Part shown: positions 37,497-49,166 of the stretch, piece after piece
Numbering within the stretch: the first letter of the stretch is position 1
Layout of the letters: each line of letters starts with the position of its first letter
Assembly (NCBI RefSeq): GCF_004027225.2
Contig: NC_044277.2
Span: 67,976,400-68,040,399, forward strand
Reading direction: 5' to 3'
Source of the DNA: Strigops habroptila
Taxonomy: Eukaryota; Chordata; Aves; Psittaciformes; Psittacidae
DNA: 64,000 nt
Notes under the pieces: model-generated
Told to the model about the DNA's origin: nothing
What the model saw: only the letters and a program-made list of their open reading frames with translations
Databases searched by the model: none
Program-made: the position numbers and the translations under genes

Positions 37497-39427
37497 CTGT
37501 GGATACATTTGCCATGCCTCAGCTACCATCTCTTCTTTGGTGGTTTGGCCCAAGTGTACTTTTTTGCAGAACTTCTGCCTTCAGTAATATCAACAGAAAT
37601 AGGCATTTTTCTGTGAGCTACTAACAGCAAAAACTGGCTTGTATGTTTGTCAACAATATCTGCCATCCAGAGAGTTAAATTAATGTTAGACATTGGCACT
37701 ATGGACAATCCTAGTTAAATGAGCAAGTCTAGTGTAGGGCTAATTCAGTTTCACAAAAGCCAGAGAATAGCAGAATAACTAAGGACGTGTTTACTTGCTG
37801 AAAAGACTGCACTGAGATCATCCATCTGTTCTTTGAGGAAATTTCAAGGCCATCTTTCAGACAGTTGTACAAATGTTGGAAAACTAAATCAACTTTTACA
37901 TTCATTATCTGCTGTTGCTGTCAAAATAGCAGAAAAAACCCACTGCAATATAAATGTACATTTGGAAGGGTGTGTACACACTCTGAATTTTAGTATTCTT
38001 TTCCTTGGTATTTTTTCTTCTTTGAGTGAGAGTTTTAATAAAAGCATTAAAAGGATGGGATAGAGTTTGCTGAAGATTAACAATACCCAGTCAGAGTGTA
38101 TCACAACACAACTGTAATTACACAGAATTCCTGAGAGGCTCCAAGATATCTACTAGTCCCCAGACTTCAGGCACGCAAGATTCTCTATATCCCTAGCATA
38201 AACCCAGAAGATAGCTGTAGGCTTGCACTTGTTTTCTGCTCTGAACTGTAACTAATAAAATGACATTTTGTGAAGCTCCTGCTTCCTTTCACAGTGATTT
38301 TTGTAGCAGAGATGTGTGGTATTTTTCTCTCCAGCTGGGCTCTGAGGTGCAGACTGAGTTTTTTCAGTCTTCTATATTGCTACTACAGGAATGAATGTAC
38401 TGCGTTGCAGGGGAGGTTGCAGATGTGAAAACTGAGATGAGTCTAGGACATATGCATGGTGTAGATCAGAGACCAGTCACTGGTCTTTCTCTTAGCAATT
38501 GGGCAAAAGAAGAAACTCCTGATTTTGAGCCTGATCAGCTTGTCAAAGAAGGAGATGCAAGTTGTAGTTCTGCCTTCAGGGCCCCTTTAGACATCTTCAT
38601 GAGCATGATAATGCTTCCCACAGCTTCTAATGACGTAAACAACACCCAGGTGCACACATCTGTAGTAAGGGAGGTTATCAGATGTCAAGCTTTAATGCAA
38701 GGAACACGTATGACCAAAATGTCATTATGCCATGTATAACTAACAGTAAAAGTATAATTCAATACTTGTGTTACCTGGATAACTTTTGGTGGTAACTATA
38801 GCAACCCGACAGAGGAATTATCGTACAAAAAGAAGAACCAAATAAAATATTTCGACTTCCAAATTTTTATCTTACATATAGAAATAGATTGTCTTTTATG
38901 TAGAGTTTAGCAGGAGGTTGAGATGACAGCTTCCAGGCTGCACATCAGAGCTTTTTCAAAACTCAAACTTCTTATGCCACTAAATACTGATGCAAACATA
39001 CACAAGGGACAACCACAGTTCAAAAACACATGGTCCTTGGGGGTTAAGTTCCCTTTAGAAATGTGAGTTTACAAGTGGTGTGTGCAGACAATTTTAAGTT
39101 TGTACATCTAAGCAATCATGAAAGAGAGGGAAACACCTCTTCAGTGACAGGTAAGTGGATTATGCCACTAATGTGCTACAAATCACCACATGGGAGCCAC
39201 ATCACGGCATTGCTGTTCCAGAAACTCCTTCCATTTGTTGGTGCACTGCAGATAATAATCCCAGCAGCTTCATTACAAACAAGATTTACTAAAGGAGGGG
39301 ATAGAAAATGATATAAACCCAAAGGATCTGCTTATAGATCACAGCAAATTAGAGACCTGCATAATGCTTCCTTAGCTATGACAGAATGAAAAGAAACCTT
39401 GCAAATTGTTTTAAAACCAGCAAAAAA

Positions 39428-39476
39428 GTGCATGAACATTTATTTTAAACATAGTTCATACTATGTTCATGTGCAC
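39428..39476. repeat. Imperfect stem-loop
   Basis: GTGCATGAACAT (39,428-39,439) pairs with ATGTTCATGTGCAC (39,463-39,476) with a 2-nt bulge, and an internal CATAG/CTATG pair (39,450-39,465) overlaps one arm. It is probably fortuitous, and no transcript context is visible. Confidence 0.6.
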
Positions 39477-42400
39477 CTTACCAATTGCTTGTAACAGTCC
39501 TTCTTTCTATATATGGGGACTTGCAGGTCTTGAGATCAGTATAATTTCTCTCTCCAATAACCAGCTCTGCTCTGGAAAGAGGGACTCCTTTTGTTTTTGT
39601 CAGTTCTTGGGCTGTTGCCCTTCTAGACAAAATCAGTCCAATAGTCTCAGCAGGAAATCACGCCAGTGCTCTTGGAGCCAGTTGGTCTCCTATTATCCTA
39701 TTCCTGTGGAATGGCTTATCTTGAGTCATTGTTTCCTTATAGCCTCTTTTTAGACTTAATCAATATACTCATACAGTGACTACCCTATAATAAGGCCAGC
39801 AGTGTATTTATACATTATTATGACCCACTCAACATCCATCACAATAGATAACTTGTCTGATTTCTGTCGTTGTAGAGATGGGCCTTAGGCCCATAACTTC
39901 TTGGCTGAACTAAAAAAATATCTTTTAGAAAGATACCCAAAACTTAAATATTTTTTGGAAAATGTGATCAAATACTTCATGAAAACAAATGTGTAATGAG
40001 GCAAAGAAATACAACTAGGAGATGAAAGACTGGGCAGCCTTTTTTCTTCAAGAAATGGGAACGTGATATTTGAGACAATAAATAATATTAGAAAACAATT
40101 TCAACAACAAAGTGATAAAAAGGATCACGAAGAATACCCTGGAGATCATCTTTGTTGTATCTGGTTTCAACATCAATTCATGAGTGCCCTAATACTACTC
40201 GCTCCTGTCCTAAAGTTGCCCCCTCCAAATAAGACGCTGTTCTGTGTAACCCAGTAATCCACCTCATCCCCTCTCTGCTGATTAAATAGCTTAAAGACGT
40301 TTATTTAGTCTCTCTAGCTTTCAAGATGAAAGGCTTTTTGCCTCAAATAGTCAAGACTTGTAGATACAGAAGGTTCAAGCTTTGCTCCGTATGTTAGCCT
40401 GGAATATCCTTGGCCAAGGACACCCTCAGAATACAATCAGTACAATGGGAAGTGCTAAAATGAAAAGGGACAGGATGAGGCTGCTTACATTGACAGCTCT
40501 TTAATTCAGCTCACAGTGTATTGTTCTTGCAATACAGGCCTCCAAGATAATGAACAAAAAAAAAAGGAGGGGGAGGAAGGCAAGAGATAGCAACCTTCTA
40601 CTTGGTTTGCCAACTTCATCCAATGTGAATGAATATACAGTGGGAGACGCCACCCTCAGTTATAGTTAAATATACTAAGTGGCAGAGCTGGTTAGTATTT
40701 CAGTAAAATGAAGGTAATATTCATCCAAGAGCCAAAGAAGATCTCAAAGGCTGTCATAGATAGGAAATATGCTTTATTGTGTATGGGTATTTCTCCAGCC
40801 TTGTGCTTTCTGGAGTATCTGACTCCTGAGACATAAGGCTGCTCTTTGCCATTATAGCAGAAAGATGGCCCTCGGTCTGCTCTGTCAGCCAAGAAAACCA
40901 GTGAGAACAAGCATCCTCCTCCCTCAGAGATGTTCCTTGGGTCATATGAAGGAGGTGGACACCACCTCTGAAAGCCACAAGCTGAAAAGCCCAATCCTAT
41001 AATTAATGGATGGGAGGGATCAAAAGTTAGCTGGTTGTTACCAGCTTGGTCATAAGAAGTATGTTTTGGGCAGTCAGTGCGGTCAAAGGTAGGTGAGACA
41101 GAGTAAGGATTCCCCATTTGGTGGTCAGAGGTGCTCATTTTCTGTTTGGATGATTTTGAGTGAGTATGCAAACAGAATAAAAGGTACAAAAACAATCAGC
41201 TTATGAGCCAATTTATTAAATTGGCCAAGTTACATAGCTTGCCCAGGACCAAGGAATCCACTTTCCCTTGAGCATTTCGAACTGCAGAAGTGTTCACTCA
41301 AAAAAATCAGAAAAGGCATTTCAAAGCAAGTGGTAGAGTCAAGAGGGAGCTGGCACAGCCTGGCAAAAAGCAAGAGCACTTGTCATGCTCGTCCCTCCCC
41401 AGAGACGTGTGTGTGAGCTGGCTGGCATCCTATGCATGCTTCCCACCTGCTACATTGATGTCCCCACAAGAAGATGCTGTTTCTCTTCCAGTTGAAGGAA
41501 AGATGTTCCAATTACCTCTGCCAACAGCCAGAAGCTGGGAAAGAGTAAGAGAAAGGAGAGATGAAGGGAGCAGTGAAAAAACAGGGTATGACAGCAGAAG
41601 GGGCAGGAGCAGAGAGCCTGGGTTTGTTTAGATAACAAGCGATGGGGCTTGGGAGCACACAGTGGTCTGGAAGCACCTTGGCTGCTGGTAGGTGAGCTCC
41701 CTGCCCTCTGTGACTGTAGTTCAGCTAAGCAATGCATGTTTGATTCATATTTCTTGTCTGGGCACTCTGAAGCCACTCTACACCCAACCCAACTCTTCCT
41801 CAGTAGAAAACCAAATAAGACAGGAGGCAGCCAGAGCTGCTTATGGCCAGTGGGTCACTGGCTGGAATAGTATTCTCAGCCACCATTTTACAGACTTTTC
41901 AGAGTAGATTAAAATATTTTCTTAGGGTTTCTGGTTTCTTTAAGTAGCTAGAAAAGTAGGATGCCCGTAGACATTTCCAGATTAATAGGAAAAGGACTTG
42001 TAGGGTTCTAATTTTCTAGGAGAAGGAGGTTTAGACTAATCTAACCTACCTGAAATTGCTAGATCCCTAAGTTGTGAGAAGAAAACTTCCTAAAATTTCT
42101 TGCCTTTTATAGATAATTTACAAATAAAGGGATTACCAATGGAATAAGACTTCCGAGAAGCGTTACTGAAGTACTGCTACGAACAAGTGATAAAAATAAA
42201 AACATTTTGGATTAAGTGTGAAATATTCTGAGTTAGACTCTAGGATTTGAATTGGGTAGGTATAGAGCTCAAACATGAAGATAAAATTGTCGGGAGTTCC
42301 CTGGTCTGAGGAATGAGATGAGTGGCCTTCCCTAGTACACATGAATTTCTGCATGGGCAAACCTGGTCTATATGTAACAGGTTAGGTTCAAAAGGGTGTT

Positions 42401-44223
42401 CTCTCATTCAGTGGGCAGAAGAAGAGCTTTATCTTGGTGATAAGCTCTGTAGTGGCATTTTTCAAGCGAAGGCAAGAGCATCAAGCTTTAATTGGCTGTG
42501 TCAGCTCTGACTTATACAGGACTGGTACACAGAAACAGAAACTTGCTTTTAGCATGATTTTAACCATGCCTTCTTCTGTTAGCAAGTAAAGACCACTAAA
42601 AACAATTCTACTGTTCCTTGAGGACACCCTGGTACTCCATGGATCTTTTAAGCTTTTACTTCTGTAATTCACCATCTCCTCAAGTCAATAGGATCACAAA
42701 ATGTATGGACCTAACTGGCAGGCTTGCAAATTGAGTGGATGGAAAAAATGTGCAGTTACAGTGTTTATGGTAGACAGTATGTATGTGGAGCCATATTCAG
42801 AAAAAGTGCACTGTGATTACTGACATTTTTATAATTTTACATTTTACCCAATAAATCTCATAGTAGATAAGTATGGGAATTTGTTCAAGAACCTTGCCAT
42901 GTTCATTATTTATGACCATGACTTTTTTTTGGATGTTCACTGTAACTGAATCCCACCCCTATAACTCTCTAACACTTTCTAACTTTTGAACATTTTAATG
43001 ACAGATAAAAATATATTAAATCACTGTGATCATAACCAGCTTATGTATGCAGAGAGAATAGCTCTATGCAGTATTATTTTTGGTATTTAAGTCTGAAAAA
43101 TTTAAAAGAGGGAAAAAAGTTACATGGAAAATTTAGAGAGAAAACTGTGAATGAAAACTGGAGTTCTGTGAGAGCTGTTGATTAGATAATCGGGTTTCCT
43201 GATTTTCCAATGAGGAAAGAAGATAACTTTGGCTAAAAGCTCATCAGTTTTCTAGTTATAAAGTGAAATCTGTAAGGTGATAAATGTCAAATGAAAAAAA
43301 AGATGATGGTAGAAACAGAAATGATGACTAGCAGAGCTATAAATGTGAAGAAATTTGCATAGACTAGGCATTAATCCTTGCAAAAGTGTAGCTTATTAAC
43401 TGTTAATGTAGGAATGTTGACGGAGAAAAGGCAGAAGCATGCCATTAGTATTTCTGTTCTGCATTTGTAAAGAAGCAGAATGAACTATTCATTTCGTAAG
43501 AGAAAAGTAAGTTTTTAACCACTCTAAGCAGTATGCAGTAAGAGAGAAACAGAAGAAATAATCAGGCCCAAAAATGTAAAAGTCCTGAAAGTTTTTACTG
43601 AGGATCTTTAGTTCAGAGGAATGAACTTTTAATAATACTTTGAATACCAGCAGGGTTCCAGAATGCAAACACTGTACAGGAGTCAGGGACAGTGAAGGGT
43701 AAACCTGCTGGACCTAGGAAATAAGTTCATTTAAGCAAACTACTGATCATTACTTGATGAGAAAAACAAGGTTGGATTATAAAAGTAACAAAGCAGATAT
43801 AATCTATATTAGGCATTCTGGAAGGCATTTAGCTCTTTAAAAGGAATTCCATTTCATTTTAATACCAGTGGATGCTATAAAGCATCAACAGAGCACTTCA
43901 AATGCATTAAGAGCTGGTTTTCTCATGTGCTGTATTCCAACAGACTAGGATATCAATGCAGCAGTGATTGCCACGTTAGTGGCAAAGCGAACATATGGAT
44001 CTACACATGACAGCAAAGCGTAAGAATAGCACAGCTGCATCTGTAAACAGTATAGCCACTGTCCTACCCACTTTGCATGTGGACCCTGTGATATTCTTTA
44101 CTCCATCAGGTTAAGGTGCTGTTGTAACATGCAAGTGGATTGAACCATCCCACCAGTGCTCCACATCCCATAACTCTTTTCTTAGGCTCTCCTGGTACAA
44201 TGAGGGCAGCTGTAGTTGCTTGA

Positions 44224-44240
44224 TTTCTATGATTCTATGA
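44224..44240 (+). mobile_element. Orphan CR1 terminal-repeat remnant
   Basis: TTTCTATGATTCTATGA equals two units of the CR1 3' octamer repeat in plus orientation, but no CR1 body is recognisable upstream. It lies about 180 bp from the 3' end of a minus-oriented CR1. It could be a minimal CR1 insertion, a leftover of a diverged copy, or chance. Confidence 0.4.
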
Positions 44241-44420
44241 TTTTTGGCTATCATGCAAAGGAACTGCATTATCAATTTTTTGTAACACATCAAACATGTA
44301 CTTACCTATACAGTGCCAAAGCCCAAGTGCTGTTGATGTCTGTTTACAAAGGTCGCTTTTTTCATGACTATCATCTGCTGACACATGTTAGAGGTTGAGT
44401 AGGTGTGCAAAGAACAATAT

Positions 44421-44650
44421 GAATCACAGAATCAAAGAATCATAGAATGGTTAGGGTTGGAAAGAACCTTAAGATCATCCAGTTCCAATACCCTCTGGAG
44501 GGCAGGGATGCCTTACACTAGACCATGTCACCCAAAATTCTGTCCAACCTGGCTTTGAACACTGCCAGGCATGGAGCATTCGCAACGTCCTTGGGCAACC
44601 CATTCCAGTCCCTCACCACCCTCACAGTAAAGAACTTCTTCCTTATCTAC
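44421..44650 (-). mobile_element. CR1 LINE 3' fragment keeping the ORF2 C-terminus and stop
   Basis: The plus strand begins with the octamer repeats (GAATCACAGAATCAAAGAATC) and ends at CTTCCTTATCTAC. On the minus strand the frame VRVVRDWNGLPKDV, then ANAPCLAVFKARLD, then RILGDMV runs to a TAG stop at 44,518-44,520. This is the C-terminal end of the CR1 reverse-transcriptase protein, unbroken within the fragment. The element is 5'-truncated and lacks the catalytic domains. The frame is intact here, unlike the 8.2-kb copy, which carries a 1-base deletion. Confidence 0.95.
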
Positions 44651-45090
44651 ACTAAGTGCTGATTACCTGTTCTGAGCTGGACTTCTCATGCTCTAAAGGC
44701 ACTAGTTTCATCTTCCCTTCAGACACACATTCTTTGCTTTTTTCGGGTCTTTGGGAGCTACTCGTGTAGACCCACAGCAAAATTTGGTCATCTGCTTGTT
44801 CCTGGCCAAAGTGTGATCTGCAGCATAAACAGAGGGAGTGCCACTCACTTAGTGCCAGCTGCCTTCCAGCTTCATAAAGCCTTGCCTAAGCACTCCAGCT
44901 TGTTTCTACGAGGTGCTCCTCCAGGTGATGTCTGGATGACTTGAGATGTCTTGTCACCTGTGTGAGGTGTGGCATCAGCTCTGCTTTTCAGAAGTGTCCT
45001 TGATGAGAAGTTAATCAAACATACAGTATACTACAGTGTGAAATCAACCACAGTCCCTGCGGGAGCTTTCAGGACCTTCTTCTAGAATCA

Positions 45091-45129
45091 TTTGGTTTGG
45101 TTGGGCTGGGTTTGGTTTGTTTGTTTTTT
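45091..45129 (+). repeat. T/G-rich low-complexity tract
   Basis: About 39 bp of TTTGG, TTGGGC and GTTTGTTTG units. It resembles the tract at 7.2 kb in composition but is not a regular microsatellite. Confidence 0.8.
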
Positions 45130-48100
45130 CATTTCAACTGCACTGTATGAACATCTGGGCAAACAGTTATGTGCTCAAATAGTCACTGGCATTTTGTATT
45201 GGGATGCAACTGGCCTACAATTAAATACTAAACACCTTGTTTACACACGCAATGAAACTGTAGCAGTTGCAACTAATGCAGCTGCACAGGTCAGCAGTGA
45301 CCAGTCCATTATAATCTAAAAGACATATATTTTAGATGGGAGGGATATTTTGTAGCCTCATACACAAACGTTAAAATTTCAGAGGTGACAGCTAGAGAAG
45401 ACTATCATTAAAACACTAAAAAGGTCTCCAAAGCCTCATGGTCTACTTCAATTGCAGTTACCCTCTGGGTATAACCATATTCATGAGGTTTGTCACAGCC
45501 AGAAACTTCAGCCAAAAGTTCTTTCCAAAGCTGTGGATAATGTAATTTCTGCCAAGTATAAGTAAAGACTTTGAAATCACATGCCAGAGGGCAGTTATCC
45601 TGCAACCACTGTCCTCTCAATTAAGAGACCTGAATTGGTTGGTTGCAACATTTGAAATGTTGACAGGGCTGCTCTTAAGAATCACATGGTTTTTAAGAAG
45701 TCAATTGCTATGATGTGGTACAAAGTCAAAATACCTCAGAAAAGGATCTACAGTGGAAAATCCACTTAAGAATAATGTAGGCTTTAATGACAGCCAGAAA
45801 TTTTCTGACATTAATGCACTGTTGCATTCACATTTTAAAATAGAAACAAGCAAAGATTGCTTCTTCCCCTTGTTGTTGTACCAAAGTGCTATTTTATACT
45901 GTAGTTATACTGAGCTCAAGCATCAGCCTGATTCAACATCTTGATCAGTAACCATGACTAAGGGTTGTATAAACAATTCTGTATCTAATGGTACTACAGT
46001 CTACTCTGAAATGCATTTACAGCTCCAAATTGCAAAGATGTGATTCAAAGCAGAGAAAGAAGTTCTCTTCTCCATCAGTTTGTGCTGTGAGGTCAAATGA
46101 CAGCTTAAACCTGTAGCTCATAAAAGTGCAAGAAAATCTTGCTAGATATCAGAATAAAGGAGTAGTAATTGAAACACATATTCTGTTTTCTGCTTATCTG
46201 CCAAGTCATCAGAACTGAGTAGGTATGATTGCCTACAGAATTTAATCCATCACCTATTCAAAAATTATGCATCCATGTACATAGTCACTACATTTCTCTG
46301 TGGCAGTAACCATAGAACCCAACCAGAAAATTTTCTGCATGAAATAGAAAAGAGCATCAGCTTACCTACGTTCCTCACTTGCTAGCAGTAGTTTCTGTAT
46401 TGGGTATTAAGCTGACATTAGAAAATGAGCACTTCAACCCAATGGGCCTGTATGTGATTACTTATTTCTGGATCCCAGGAAGGAAGCATAGAAAGGGATC
46501 ATAGTGATATTACTTGGGACATTGTGTGTTGTCAGGGACCTAATCTGAGGAGTCTGTTCTTAGTCCTGGGTCAGCACGCTGGTGTGAGAGACCACACAAG
46601 GAAATTTATAGATCATGTGCAACAAATTCCTGGAACCTATCGCCAAAAAACCCCCAAACCCAGAAACAAAAACATAAGACAATGAATAACTGGAACCTTT
46701 ACATTGATCAAAGAGGAAGCCAACCACTACCTACCTGGAGTTAGAAATGTTTTTCAATGACTTTTATTCTCTTCAAACTCAGACTTCGCAAGAAAACTAC
46801 CCCTGAACACTGTAAAGATGGCAATGTTGTCAGGAACAACATACATTTTGTAAAGACTTTTAGAGTTTCCTGCAAATTGTGGTCCTTATATGCAGAAAAC
46901 ATATACATTTTCTGCACTGCAGTAAGACAGCTTTCTCTCCACAGTTACACCCTTTTCACCGCCAAGGAGAAAGTTAAGCTGCTAACAGTCCAACTGAGGA
47001 GACCACAGAGCTCTTTGACTCCCATCTTCCTATTTCCTCTGATCAGTTTTTGCAGCTGGGGATGAATTGCGTTAACCTGTGCCTGGTCTCTGCTGGCCCA
47101 AATGGTTTATTAGGTGAGATAACTTTATCAGGGTGCACAAAGAGTGACTGATGAAAAAGAAAACAATCCCAAGTTTAACCAAAGGTTCTGTTAGTGGTAT
47201 TTGTGAGATCCCTGGCTACAAGGGGAGAAACCAACCGCACATTTTCATTGAGCATTCAGAACCACCTCTAATTTCTGCTTGCATAGGGGAGATAGACATT
47301 TGCCAAATCCTTCCAGCTGATGACTGAAATATTTCTTACCAAGGTCTTGTGCAACATAAAGCACAGTGCAGCCGTCTCCACAATATTCAATTCCCTTGAA
47401 ATGAGAGGCCTCTCTGCGCTCCCTTGCTGGGGTTGAAAGACTCTGGCATCTTGTCTGCAGCCTCCAGCTTGTTCTCTTCCTTGACCTCATCAGTTCTAGT
47501 AGCACTTATCAATATTTTAGCCATCCTAAAGGTACACAATGTTACTTGAAGGACCCCTAAGGCTACTCGATGTGAGAAAAGGGAAGAGTATCCTTTACCA
47601 AGGAGAATTGCTGGCCATTTCTGTGCCTGCTGCTGCTTCAATAATAGATGTTGAAAACAGGAGAGTCACAGGCCACAAAGCTGCTGGTGATCACCCCAAG
47701 AAGAGTCCTGTACTCTGATGCCAGAGGCTGAGGAATCCAAGCTTCTCTTGCACAGTGCCTTTCTCTCCTTAAGAGTCACACAGGTCATAATCCATCCCCT
47801 TCTTGTTTTCATGTCGTTTAATTAATACACAACTTCTCTAAAAGTCAGCCTTTCTACCTTGCACATTCAGCTAAAATCCCTTTCCCAGCCTTTAGAGTTA
47901 CTCCTGCATCTGGTCTTCACGCAGTCCAACACTTGAAGTGGGGCTGCTAAAATTCTCTCTTCAGTTTTCCTTCGTGGGTTCACCTGCATATCAAAATAAG
48001 AATCTTGTCTTTGTCATTAAGGCTTTCTCACCATAGGAAAGAATAACCCTAAAGATGGTGTAAGTTAACATTGCATGGAGGATGCAGATTTAGAGAAGGA

Positions 48101-49150
48101 AGTATGACATTAAGCAAAACTGCATGGCAAGAAACTTCTTATACCACTCGTTCTTAAGACCAGCCTTAAACTTAAAGTTACTAGTTTCTAGTAACCCATC
48201 TACCAGTGTTTGTTTGCAAAGACATGCTAAAGAATTCTGTGACAATGATAGAGTTTATACTAAAATTTTATTTCCCTATGAGGAATTTTAATGGTTGTCA
48301 TGTCCCATAGTGAAAAAAATAAAATACTGCAATTGACTGCTTCAGGTTGTTTTGTTTTCAGACTTTGCCATTTTTTGGCTTCTAAAAAGGCATAGAATTT
48401 CCAGACTATATAATTTTGGATGATAGCTGTATTTCATCCCACAAGCTTGTAATCTGAACACATTTGAGATAATTTCTCTGGAAACAAGGATTCACTCTTG
48501 TTTTCAGGCTATAGTGTGCTATCTGTACTTGAAAGAAAATTCCCCAGTGAAACTGATCAGACTAAAATGATTTAGGGTCTTTTTGTCAGAGAAACAATTC
48601 AATTTTCCATCAAGATTAACATTCTAATAGTTATCTTTGGGGGCTTGATTCAATCTCACTGAAGTCCGTCAGGCTGTTTCCACTGCTCACAGAGCCAATA
48701 GCATCAAATTTTCATTTGGCTTCAGTCACTAGTGCCTGATATTCAATATACTTTATCATTATACTCATATACCTATTCAGCTAGCTTTATATAGATCAGC
48801 ACTGTTGACACTGTGATTATTTAGATTTTTGTTTATTAATCTGCAACAGCTATTGTTCCCTTTAGTTAATGCAGCATTCTTGGGAGGTGTTCCAGACAAA
48901 CCTATGTCAAGGCAGTCTAGTTCACGTTCAAATAGGTATATCTTGGCATTTTGCAAGAAGTTTCTTTCTTTCTTGACTTTGCTATGAGGTCAATAATTTT
49001 CCATAAGTTTATGTGGGGAAAAAGTTTGTTGAAATGATATCCAGGGCCCCTTTTTAACAATAATTTTCCTTTGCTGTGTCTTGCCAAGATTATTTAAGCC
49101 TCCCATTGCATATTTATAGGAAGCTTGGACATGGATGGAAGGAGGATTCA

Positions 49151-49166
49151 TTTTTTTTTTTTTTTT
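49151..49166 (+). repeat. Poly-T homopolymer, 16 T
   Basis: An uninterrupted T16 run between GGAGGATTCA and GAGCTCTCG. Confidence 0.95.

Larger units (their letters stand above)
32665..44223. other. Non-coding stretch with two CR1 tails, no gene recognised
   Basis: Apart from the CR1 fragments at 35.2 and 37.4 kb, I see only homopolymers (T13 at 33,470, A13 at 34,890, A10 at 40,556), a short TG run near 36,587-36,598, a stem-loop at 39,428-39,476 and purine-rich stretches around 43.0-43.6 kb. The longest open frame (167 codons, minus, 40,692-41,195) has no recognisable domain and no splice or start context I would trust. Confidence 0.55.

Noticed and set aside
40692..41195. 167-codon minus-strand open frame
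   Set aside because: No recognisable domain, no splice or start context I trust, and an overlapping frame on the same strand. Most likely chance.
41212..41262. Faint resemblance to the MIR core (CAAGTTACATAGCTTGCCCAG)
   Set aside because: The match is short and imperfect. I cannot support a SINE call without alignment.
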